Below, piece after piece: positions 1 through 5,528 of a stretch of DNA of 5,528 nucleotides. Positions within the stretch are counted from its first letter, which is position 1. Every line of letters begins with the position of its first letter. Origin of the DNA: Bacillota bacterium. GTDB taxonomy: Bacteria > Bacillota > Negativicutes > Sporomusales > Sporomusaceae. Where the stretch lies: NCBI GenBank assembly GCA_023443285.1, contig JAEZVB010000059.1, forward strand, positions 1-5,528, written 5' to 3'. The translations under genes and the position numbers were made by a program. The notes beneath the pieces are model-generated. The model saw nothing but the letters and a program-made list of their open reading frames with translations. It did no database searches and was not told where the DNA came from.

Positions 1-699
1 GAATTGGTACTAAGCCACTTAAGGAAACTTGAAGCCCTGTCACGGATTGAAGTCTATGGCCGGAGGATTAACATGATTGAGCTTAGGTTAAATGAGTTTG
101 ATGACAAAGACAAGTTTCTCCGGATGAAAGCGCACATTAACGGTATTGTTCAGGAGATCGGCGAAGAAGGCGCGATCGACCGCAAACGCATAAGTGCTAA
201 ACTTGCGATCAAAGAACTGCTGGCCCAGATAACCGACATGGAGAAGGCCGCTGTAAGGCTGTACAAGATTGAGAGTATCCCGGAAAACTCCAAGTTCTAC
301 CGCTGGGAAAATGCTATCGGATCAGAGGGCCAAAACAATTCGCTGTACTTTATCTTTGCCGTCTGCCTGATATCCTTTATCAGAATGCTGTCTATTGCCA
401 ACTCCTCGGTAAAATCCAAGAAGGTTATCATCGCTGATAATCCTTTCGGCGCAACCTCTGCCGTCTACCTATGGGATCCAATGTTTAAAATAATGAAACA
501 GAACGATGTTCAGCTCATTGCCCCCGGACATCGAATTCCAAGAGAGATTACCTCCAGGTTTGGAGTAAGTTATCTATTAAATCAAGATATCCTTGAGGAT
601 GGCAGGCTGCGAGTAGTAGTAAAAGACGTGCGAGCCGAAGAGAACGAAGAGGTCATTAGATATGTGGAGCCGGAGCAGCTTTCCATGTTTTTAACGTAA
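1..699 (+). CDS. C-terminal ATPase head of a large SMC/Rad50-like protein (5' truncated by window edge)
   Basis: The frame is open to the first base, so this is the tail of a longer protein; the TTG at 4 is not taken as the real start. Numbering from that TTG, residues 5-90 are charged and helical, with alternating Lys/Glu/Arg and Leu, as expected for the end of a coiled-coil arm. GSEGQ (106-110) followed by a hydrophobic helix fits an ABC signature motif. VIIADNPFG (141-149) fits Walker B, the following ATSA fits a D-loop, and LIAPGH (171-176) supplies a switch histidine. Together these define the C-terminal half of an ABC/SMC ATPase head. The residue after the Walker B Asp is Asn (146), where SMC and Rad50 proteins carry the catalytic Glu. 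The Walker A half must lie upstream. Proteins of this build work in DNA repair, chromosome handling or plasmid/phage defence; which applies cannot be told here. The exact family is not recognised. Confidence 0.75.
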   Translation, partial: ELVLSHLRKLEALSRIEVYGRRINMIELRLNEFDDKDKFLRMKAHINGIVQEIGEEGAIDRKRISAKLAIKELLAQITDMEKAAVRLYKIESIPENSKFYRWENAIGSEGQNNSLYFIFAVCLISFIRMLSIANSSVKSKKVIIADNPFGATSAVYLWDPMFKIMKQNDVQLIAPGHRIPREITSRFGVSYLLNQDILEDGRLRVVVKDVRAEENEEVIRYVEPEQLSMFLT

Positions 700-722
700 A
701 CATTATCGTTTGTAAATTAAGG

Positions 723-854
723 ATAGCAACACGAGTTAAGGCCAAAGAACTGTCCGAGTGGGTGAATCACAGCCTTATAAAGTTGATTAGTTATAAAAAA
801 GAGGTGGATTTGTTGGTTGCGGATCACTTCCACCAAAATTTGAAAAATAGTTAA
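723..854 (+). pseudogene. Short degenerate ORF, possibly Spo0E-like
   Basis: The frame ending at TAA 852-854 is open from 660 and reads like protein over its last 44 codons. It contains AKELSEWVNHSL, then ISYKKEVDLLVADHF, then a polar tail. EVDLLVADHF resembles the end of the Spo0E-like aspartyl-phosphate phosphatase signature, usually of the form SxxLDxLIxxYY, and the preceding charged stretch could be the first helix of that small helical hairpin. The conserved Ser four residues before the Asp is Lys here. No ATG, GTG or TTG with a proper ribosome binding site opens the whole frame. A GAGGTGG at 801-807 could only serve the TTG at 813, giving 13 residues. The best reading is a decayed or start-less small gene. 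Spo0E-like proteins dephosphorylate Spo0A~P and restrain sporulation; this assignment is inference and weak. Confidence 0.3.
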
Positions 855-881
855 GCCCGTGAATTTTTCGCGGGCATTTTT
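855..881 (+). terminator. Rho-independent terminator
   Basis: A 7-bp stem GCCCGTG (855-861) pairs with CGCGGGC (869-875), with one G-T pair and a 7-base loop, and is followed by ATTTTT (876-881). The stem begins at the base right after the TAA at 852-854, so it ends the transcript carrying the upstream short ORF and perhaps the ATPase gene. Confidence 0.8.
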
Positions 882-883
882 GC

Positions 884-931
884 GTGAGCCCAGGATGGGC
901 GTTTGCTAGTTAGTGAAAGTCCAATACGGGG
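884..931 (+). mobile_element. Probable group IIC intron 5'-end remnant
   Basis: The stretch opens with GTGAGCCC, close to the GUGYG 5' end of bacterial group II introns. GCCCA (888-892) pairs with TGGGC (896-900) across a 3-base loop, as in the first hairpin of group IIC introns. TTAGTGAAAGTCCAA (910-924) resembles the next conserved element, a GTGAAAGTCC core inside a short stem, here with one A-C mismatch. Group IIC introns are known to insert just downstream of Rho-independent terminators, and this stretch begins three bases after one. No intron reverse transcriptase and no domain V hairpin were seen elsewhere in the window, so only the first part of domain I seems to remain. The right boundary near 931 is an estimate; A-rich sequence without intron features follows. 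Confidence 0.45.
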
Positions 932-1012
932 TTGATAGTGTTAAATGGCACAACGGTAAAGAAAAATAAAGGAAATGACAAATAAGTAAGGAATAGTAAA
1001 AATAAATAATAA

Positions 1013-1037
1013 ATGCCTACCAATAAATAGCAGGCAT
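1013..1037. repeat. Inverted repeat upstream of the DUF4127 gene
   Basis: ATGCCT (1013-1018) and AGGCAT (1032-1037) form a 6-bp inverted repeat around 13 bases, ending nine bases before the ribosome binding site. It could be an operator or a leader hairpin, or it may be chance. The A-rich sequence from 932 to 1012 contains no convincing -35/-10 pair. Confidence 0.25.
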
Positions 1038-1057
1038 GATTACTGAAAGGAGATACT

Positions 1058-2611
1058 ATGGGTATACGAAAATATTTATTATTTACAGTGATAGTGATCT
1101 TATGCTTAACCGCTACCACTGTTAGCGCGCAAACCATAATTTACATACCAATTGATGATCGTCCTGTTAATATGGAATATGTTATCGAAACGGCTAAGGC
1201 TGCCGGTGTGGATATTGTGACGCCACCGGCCTCCCTTATCGGAAGCCATAGTAATCAAGGTAAACCGGATAGTTTATGGGAATGGTTGTTTGAGCATGCT
1301 AAGACCGCCGACAATATTGTGCTGGCAACTGATACGTTGTTATATGGCAATTTGATAACGTCCCGGACACATAATCTGCCTGCGCAGGTTATTGCCGACA
1401 GGCTTACGAATTTTGATAAGCTAAAAGCTCTCAATCCGAACATGAAACTTTATATTTTTTCTACAATTATGCGTTCACCAAAAGCCGTAGGCGGTTGGGA
1501 AGAACCAGCCTATTACAAAATATATGGGCCTAATATTTTTCGCATTTGCGCTTTGCGGGATAAAGCCGAAACTCAGGAATTGACGCAAGACGAAAAAAGC
1601 GAGTTGAGTGCGCTGCTAGATAAGGTACCGCAGTCAGCTTTGGCAGACTGGTATGACCGGCGTGAGAAAAATTTCAGCGCTAACCAACGTCTGCTTGCGT
1701 ATGCCCAAACAGGAACGTTTACTTATTTTATACTAGGACGAGATGATTGCTGGCCTTATTCTCAATCGCATATGGAGGCGCGTCATCTGGCTGCTGAGAC
1801 AACTAAACTGCCAACAAGTAGTTTTGGCTTTTTTCCTGGCACTGATGAACTTGGCATGCTGCTGGTGACGCGAGCCATCAATAAAGCCAATGATCATACA
1901 CCGACAATTCGCGTACTATTTGCACCAGGCACCGGGCCGGAGACAGTCCCCTCTTATCAAGATGTACCTGTTGGCCAGACTATCAACGAGAATATTATCG
2001 CTGCCGGTGGCAAACCGGTAGATTCAGAACAAGCTGACCTAATACTGGCGGTAAATACCCCGGGAGACGGCATTACTTATGAGTCTGATAATGCGTTAAA
2101 TCGTGGGCAGTTCCGAGCAGAGCCTGTTGTTTTAGTGTGGGATATAGCGTACGAGATGAAGGCCGGACATAAGGTAGCAGTTGCTGACATCACTTTCGCA
2201 AACGGCGCAGATAACACCCTCATGTCTGAGTTAAGTAAGCGGGATCTACTGTTTAAACTAGAATCCTACTCAGGCTGGAACACAGCGGGTAATACCATCG
2301 GCTATGCGATTGGCCAAGGCATGCTTGCCGGTAAGATGGCACCCGAGGCCAAGAATAGACTTCTGGCAGTAAGATATTTGGATGATTGGGCTTATCAGGC
2401 CAATGTCCGTGCTGCAGTTGGTAGAGAAGTGCTTTATCCACGTGGTGGTAGCTGGTTTAGTCTCGGTAAATTGTCCTCGCGAATGACAACGGAGACTGAC
2501 CGGCGATTGCAGAGTTTTGCAGCTGTCAATTTCCCGACGTACCCATTGAAAAATTTCAAAGTTTCTTTTCCGTTAGACCGAATGTTCGAAGTTAAGGTAG
2601 AATTACACTAA
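1058..2611 (+). CDS. DUF4127 family protein, exported
   Basis: This complete 517-residue protein starts at ATG 1058, set by AAAGGAGA at 1046-1053 with five bases between GGAG and the start. Residues 1-24 form a signal peptide: GIRK, a hydrophobic core (YLLFTVIVILCL), and VSA before Gln25 as a signal peptidase I site. The mature part carries the block pattern of DUF4127: IPIDDRPVN (30-38), DTLLYGNLITSR (92-103), GRDDCWPYSQ (227-236), PGTDELGMLL (260-269), ADITFANGAD (376-385), SGWNTAGNTIG (405-415) and RYLDDWAYQANVR (439-451). Length is normal for the family and no block is missing. The recurring Asp pairs and Asn/Trp blocks suggest an enzyme acting outside the cytoplasmic membrane, but the family has no established reaction that I know of. 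It stands alone between two terminators and is likely monocistronic. Confidence 0.9.
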   Translation: MGIRKYLLFTVIVILCLTATTVSAQTIIYIPIDDRPVNMEYVIETAKAAGVDIVTPPASLIGSHSNQGKPDSLWEWLFEHAKTADNIVLATDTLLYGNLITSRTHNLPAQVIADRLTNFDKLKALNPNMKLYIFSTIMRSPKAVGGWEEPAYYKIYGPNIFRICALRDKAETQELTQDEKSELSALLDKVPQSALADWYDRREKNFSANQRLLAYAQTGTFTYFILGRDDCWPYSQSHMEARHLAAETTKLPTSSFGFFPGTDELGMLLVTRAINKANDHTPTIRVLFAPGTGPETVPSYQDVPVGQTINENIIAAGGKPVDSEQADLILAVNTPGDGITYESDNALNRGQFRAEPVVLVWDIAYEMKAGHKVAVADITFANGADNTLMSELSKRDLLFKLESYSGWNTAGNTIGYAIGQGMLAGKMAPEAKNRLLAVRYLDDWAYQANVRAAVGREVLYPRGGSWFSLGKLSSRMTTETDRRLQSFAAVNFPTYPLKNFKVSFPLDRMFEVKVELH

Positions 2612-2690
2612 AGAAGAACGAAATCTCTCATGAGCCAAGACTCCAACTTGCAGTATGCCGCCGGAATCGACATTATTGGAATAAACATTT

Positions 2691-2724
2691 GTGCTATTTG
2701 CCTAATATAGGCAAATAGCACTTT
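2691..2724 (+). terminator. Strong stem-loop terminator after the DUF4127 gene
   Basis: A perfect 14-bp stem (2691-2704 with 2708-2721) closes a 3-base ATA loop; the arms read GTGCTATTTGCCTA and its exact complement. Only TTT follows directly, so the U-tract is short, but the stem is long and lies 79 bases after the stop codon. It probably terminates or stabilises the DUF4127 transcript. Confidence 0.65.
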
Positions 2725-2869
2725 GACATTTAAGGGCTAATACAATCGGTTTATATGGCCCTGGTCTAGTGGGTAATATGATCTTTGTGTTTGAAGGAAA
2801 CTTGCGGTCTATAATTATACCTTCATGATTCAAAACTTTTTGATGGTTTTCTAAATGTGAACGTTAAGT

Positions 2870-2875
2870 TATAAT
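2870..2875 (+). promoter_or_regulatory. Possible -10 box for the RQC-SWIM operon
   Basis: A consensus TATAAT lies 139 bases before the RQC start. The sequence 17-18 bases upstream is T-rich but not a good -35; TTGATG at 2840-2845 is too far away, with 24 bases between. A second TATAAT at 2810-2815 has TTGTGT 19 bases upstream. Either could serve. Use of the downstream one would place the 2907-2937 hairpin in the 5' untranslated leader. Confidence 0.3.
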
Positions 2876-2906
2876 GAATGTTAAATAAAACCAGATTTCT
2901 ACTGCG

Positions 2907-2937
2907 TACGGCAAGAAGGGTCAGGTTCCTTGTCGTA
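2907..2937. repeat. REP-like imperfect palindrome
   Basis: TACGGCAAG (2907-2915) pairs with CTTGTCGTA (2929-2937) as nine pairs including one G-T, around a 13-base loop. The inner GGGTCAGGTTCCTTGTC (2918-2934) resembles the GGGACAGGTTCCTTGTCCC-type sequences that I recall scattered in Firmicutes genomes near REP-associated IS200-like transposases. That resemblance is from memory, not from a search. Confidence 0.4.
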
Positions 2938-3013
2938 TCAAATAATATTATACTACTATTTAGAAACAGAATATGTCTTTTGGCTGCACAGACCGTACAA
3001 AGGGGTAATAATC

Positions 3014-3601
3014 ATGAGTGAAAAAAAACGAAGAATTAGATATGAGCTTGATAGCGGTGACATAAGCGACCTTGCAGATAAAGAAATAAAAGCAATTCTT
3101 CGTGCTGCCGATGAGATTATTGCTACCGGAGGAAGGAGCATGTTGGCAAAAATCCTAAAGGGCTCAAAAGACAAAAAGCTTCTTGAGTATGGACTGGAGC
3201 GATGTCCTGTTTATGGATATTACCGGGAACTGACCTTACGGGAAATAACCAACCGAGTTGACTGGATGATAAAGAAGGGCTACCTTAAAATAGAATACCA
3301 GGACAGGCTTCCCATGCTTGTCTTTTCGGAAATTGGGTGGGAAATTGAACGGGAATCCTATGCGGAGGGACTGTTACAGAAGCTGGGGGAGCAGTTGGAG
3401 GGGAAAGATTACAGTATTGTCCGGGATTTAAAGGACAGGAACAGGGGAATGATTCTGCTTCTAATTAAAAAAATTAAACAGACCGGCAATGCAAGGTTTA
3501 TACCATTGCTAAAAGCCTGGAAAGAAATCGAATACAAAAAGGTGCAGGCTGAAATTCAGAAGGTAATAGAGTGCCTGATAAAGGAAGGAACGATTTTTTG
3601 A
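3014..3601 (+). CDS. RQC-type winged-helix DNA-binding protein (RQC-minor-like)
   Basis: This 195-residue soluble protein starts at ATG 3014, chosen because AGGGG (3001-3005) lies eight bases upstream and the sequence MSEKKRR then runs directly into the conserved part. Residues 19-118 look like a stand-alone RQC domain, the winged helix found at the C-terminus of RecQ helicases: an N-terminal helix (LADKEIKAILRAADEI), MLAKILKGSKDKKLLEYGL (43-61), CPVYGYYRELT (64-74), a recognition-type helix ITNRVDWMIKKGYL (78-91), and the wing RLPMLVFSEIGWEI (98-111). No helicase motifs are present. Residues 143-190, with TGNARFIPLLKAWKEI, resemble a HEAT-like helical pair, perhaps for protein contact. Its stop codon shares a base with the next start, so translation of the SWIM protein is probably coupled. 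DNA or structured nucleic acid is the likely ligand; the biological role is unknown. Confidence 0.75.
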   Translation: MSEKKRRIRYELDSGDISDLADKEIKAILRAADEIIATGGRSMLAKILKGSKDKKLLEYGLERCPVYGYYRELTLREITNRVDWMIKKGYLKIEYQDRLPMLVFSEIGWEIERESYAEGLLQKLGEQLEGKDYSIVRDLKDRNRGMILLLIKKIKQTGNARFIPLLKAWKEIEYKKVQAEIQKVIECLIKEGTIF

Positions 3602-3603
3602 TG
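3581..3603 (+). promoter_or_regulatory. Ribosome binding site and TGATG overlap fixing the SWIM gene start
   Basis: AAGGAAGGAA (3581-3590) lies inside the end of the RQC gene. The RQC stop TGA (3599-3601) shares its last base with an ATG (3601-3603). This is a classic coupling arrangement and it marks the true start of the SWIM gene, even though that frame meets TGA at 3652. Confidence 0.7.
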
Positions 3604-5325
3604 AATCTCACCGATTTTGAAAGCCATATCGACAGAAAAATTCTTGCAAGGTGATATGACTATTTCGAAAACAACTGTGTGGTCTCAATAAAGGAAACCG
3701 ATGAAAATATATATGAGGCGGAAGTCGAGGGCACAGAGCTTTATCTGGTAGATGTTGAGCTGGATGGCGATGCAAATATAATTGATACCCAATGTGACTG
3801 CCCTTATGACATGGGGGAGTATTGCAAGCACCAGGTAGCGGTACTTCTTGCATTGAGGGATATGAAAGAGGAGCAGCCTAAAAAAGATAGCGATGGTTTG
3901 AAAAGTAAAATTGATTCGGAATCGGGGAATAAATCTTCTGGTATTCTAAAAGGGAAGGCTCGCAGTATAGAGGACATTCTTTCCCAAAGAACCAAGGAAG
4001 AACTGGTTAGATTTTTGCTGGATATTGCAGCCGAGTACGATGAGATAAAACAGCGGATTGAGCTAAATCTTGGCGATGCAAATAATGCTGAGGAGATCAA
4101 AAAATCGATTAAGCTTATTCGTACTTTTTTTAATAAGAATTCCGACCGGCACGGCTTCATTGCCTATGGTGATACTTATGAAGCTGTAAGAGGTGCGGAC
4201 TTAGTATTGAAAAAGGCCCGGGATGCCTTTGAACATAAGAAAATCTGTCATGCTTTAGAACTTATCTTTTGCATAATACATGAGCTAATGGATCTGCTGG
4301 AAAGCTGTGATGATTCTGATGGCGTCGTTGGTGGGGCTATTGAGGAAAACTTTGGTTTTATAAAAGAAATAGTTGAGGAGGAAGAATTTAATCCGGACAT
4401 TAAAGAGAACTTTTTTAATAAACTCATGGAAGAAGCGGTCAATAAACGATATGATGAATGGTCTGACTGGAGGTTGGAATTATTAGTAAATTGCTCAGAA
4501 CTGGCGGATAGTCCTTCGTTAAGGAACAGATTGGAAAATCGCCTGCAATCAATGGTAGATGATGCAGAAGGGGATTCCTGGAGCGTCAATTATTTCAACG
4601 AAAAAGTATTTCAAATCAGATACAATCTTATATTGCAGAATGAGGGCGAGAAGGCGGCGCTGGATTTTGTAGAGCAAAACCTCCACTTCGCCAGCTTCAG
4701 AAAAATGACCATAGAACGGGCGATGCAGAACAAGGATTATGATCAGGCCATCAAGCTTGCTCGTGATGGGGAGACAAAGGACAAAGATTTGGCAGGTCTT
4801 GTGAATAACTGGAGAGAGTATCGATATAAAGCATACAAGTTTTCAGGGAAGCTTGCTGAACAGCGTGGATTGGCAATGGATTTTATTTTGGCTGGCAGAT
4901 TTGAATATTATCAGGATTTGAAAAGTACCTATAATAACGGTGAATGGATCGCTGTATATCCCCAAATCATCTCTCTGTTAGAAGCGCAAAAGAGATTTCA
5001 TAGCGGCATTTATACCCGCGTTCTTATTGAGGAAGGGGAAAAGAAAAAACTCCTAGAGTATGTTAAAAAAAGTCCCTCAGCAGTTGAAAGCTATTATAAG
5101 CACCTTGTTCCTGAATTTAGGGAAGAGGTTTTTGAGTTGTTTTTGAAATATATTGAACAGGCGGCAGCAAGGGCAGGCAAGAGAAGGGATTACCAAGAAG
5201 TTTGTAATATTATCAGGAACCTGAAAAAAGCAGGGGGCGAAAATCAGGCATTGGAAATCAAACGGAAACTTTTTATCAACTATGCAAACAGACCGGCATT
5301 CAGGGATGAATTGGCAAAGGTATAG
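3601..5325 (+). pseudogene. SWIM zinc-finger protein interrupted by an in-frame TGA at codon 18
   Basis: From ATG 3601 the frame reads MNLTDFESHIDRKILAR, then TGA at 3652-3654, then YDYFENNCVVSIK and on to TAG at 5323-5325: 574 codons in one frame apart from that stop. The split motif Arg-(stop)-Tyr-Asp-Tyr matches the Arg-Gly-x-x-Tyr that commonly precedes a SWIM domain, so GGA to TGA is the simplest explanation. The SWIM zinc ligands are intact: Cys65, Cys67, Cys75 and His77 (CxCx7CxH). A charged linker follows at about 87-125. The rest is helical and rich in Glu/Lys/Leu, probably an alpha-solenoid. SWIM domains bind DNA or protein; B. subtilis YwqB is a SWIM protein next to the SNF2-type helicase YwqA. 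The only in-frame restart before the zinc ligands is GTG 3679, which has no ribosome binding site; the first downstream ATG (3811) would lose Cys65 and Cys67. The long intact remainder suggests a recent mutation, readthrough, a weak restart or a sequencing error. Confidence 0.75.
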
Positions 5326-5340
5326 GCTTATTTTGCCTAT
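5322..5340 (+). repeat. Short hairpin at the SWIM stop codon
   Basis: ATAGGC (5322-5327) and GCCTAT (5335-5340) form a 6-bp stem with a 7-base loop that overlaps the TAG stop. No T-run follows directly; the T7 run is at 5375-5381. It is at best a weak terminator or an mRNA 3'-end stabiliser. Confidence 0.3.
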
Positions 5341-5349
5341 CGTGAAGTT

Positions 5350-5391
5350 GACGGTTCTTATTGCTTCCAATCTCTTTTTTTGTGCTAGAAT
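5350..5391 (+). promoter_or_regulatory. REP-like motif and extended -10 before the transposase remnant
   Basis: GACGGTTCTTATTG (5350-5363) resembles the GGGACGGTTCTTTTG-type sequences I recall beside REP-associated transposases. TGCTAGAAT (5383-5391) is an extended -10, with TTGCTT (5361-5366) 19 bases upstream as a poor -35. These may be the upstream signals of a former transposase gene whose 5' coding part has been lost. No search was possible. Confidence 0.3.
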
Positions 5392-5528
5392 GAAGGAAAA
5401 AGGACAATCAGTTGACGTGTTGCAATCAATGGAAAAATCCAGTCGGGATAAAATAATACGTCAAATAAAAAATATCGAGGGAGCAACACAGCGGCAAATA
5501 GCCAGGGTAGCAGGTATTAATCAGAGTC
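5390..5528 (+). pseudogene. C-terminal remnant of a REP-associated IS200-like transposase (runs off window)
   Basis: The frame from ATG 5390 gives 46 residues and is still open at the window end. IEGATQRQIARVAGINQS (29-46) matches the C-terminal helix-turn-helix of Firmicutes REP-associated Y1 transposases, which usually read like IKEIEGVTQRQIARVTGIS just before the stop. The catalytic part with its HUH motif and active-site Tyr should precede this but is absent. Sequence upstream of 5390 is promoter- and REP-like rather than transposase. There is no ribosome binding site before 5390 or before the ATG at 5429. This is most likely an internally deleted copy. A different small helix-turn-helix protein continuing beyond the window is the alternative. 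Confidence 0.55.

Larger units (their letters stand above)
2722..3013 (+). other. Leader region of the RQC-SWIM unit, no gene
   Basis: This intergenic stretch shows no credible coding frame. The frame open from 2930 is only an upstream extension of the RQC gene: it starts at TTG without a ribosome binding site, and its residues (YYYLETEYVFWLH) do not look like the rest. The region holds two TATAAT hexamers (2810-2815 and 2870-2875) and a REP-like hairpin (2907-2937). Nothing was seen in 2722-2780. Confidence 0.5.

Noticed and set aside
910..1137. A 75-codon frame on the minus strand.
   Set aside because: It is composed largely of hydrophobic residues from A-rich intergenic DNA, overlaps the intron-like stretch and the DUF4127 start, and has no ribosome binding site or family resemblance.
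2630..2710. A 26-codon frame from ATG 2630 containing YAAGIDIIGINI, similar to the GIDIGGTNI start of sugar-kinase/ASKHA proteins.
   Set aside because: It has no ribosome binding site, the two key positions (Gly, Thr) are Ile, and it ends inside the terminator stem. It could be a tiny gene fragment but is as likely chance.
3652..3654. Selenocysteine at the TGA.
   Set aside because: The expected residue is Gly, not Cys, and no clear SECIS-like hairpin follows within about 50 bases.
3656..3691. AAGGTGAT followed by ATG 3656, and AAAGGA followed by ATG 3701, as restart sites after the TGA in the SWIM gene.
   Set aside because: Both are out of frame with the SWIM protein and close after a few codons.
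3804..4589. Two minus-strand frames of 118 and 113 codons inside the SWIM gene.
   Set aside because: They are Ser/Ile/Leu-rich antisense shadows of a Glu/Lys-rich coding strand with no protein-like motifs.
1..5528. CRISPR array, tRNA, rRNA or riboswitch.
   Set aside because: No spaced direct repeats, no tRNA cloverleaf with a TTCGA arm and no recognisable riboswitch core were seen on either strand.

Overview
The window looks like a chromosomal segment of a spore-forming or related Firmicute, perhaps a Negativicutes/Sporomusa-type or Peptococcaceae-type genome. The grounds are moderate G+C, strong GGAG-type ribosome binding sites, a DUF4127 protein, a possible Spo0E-like remnant, and IS200-like (REP-associated) transposase debris. 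The exact taxon cannot be settled from the sequence. All genes read on the + strand.

Left end (1-881): the C-terminal ATPase head of a large SMC/Rad50-like protein enters from outside the window. It is followed by a short degenerate ORF that may be Spo0E-like and by a Rho-independent terminator. Immediately after the terminator (from 884) is a stretch resembling the 5' end of a bacterial group IIC intron. That is the position where such introns insert, but the rest of the intron is absent.

Middle (1013-2721): a complete DUF4127 protein with a signal peptide sits alone. It has a hairpin and a strong ribosome binding site upstream and a near-perfect 14-bp stem terminator downstream, so it is probably monocistronic.

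Right (2722-5528): a leader with promoter-like sequences and a REP-like hairpin precedes a two-gene unit. The first gene is a 195-residue RQC-type winged-helix protein. The second is a SWIM zinc-finger protein of about 574 codons that overlaps it by one base. The SWIM gene has an in-frame TGA at codon 18, where family logic expects the glycine of an Arg-Gly-x-x-Tyr motif, and the remaining 556 codons are open. The unit is followed by a REP-like motif and the C-terminal helix-turn-helix of an IS200-like transposase, which runs off the window end.

The RQC-SWIM pair is the most system-like content: two predicted nucleic-acid-binding proteins in a coupled operon, flanked by REP/transposase debris. 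A helicase partner, known beside SWIM proteins such as Bacillus subtilis YwqB, is not visible here.
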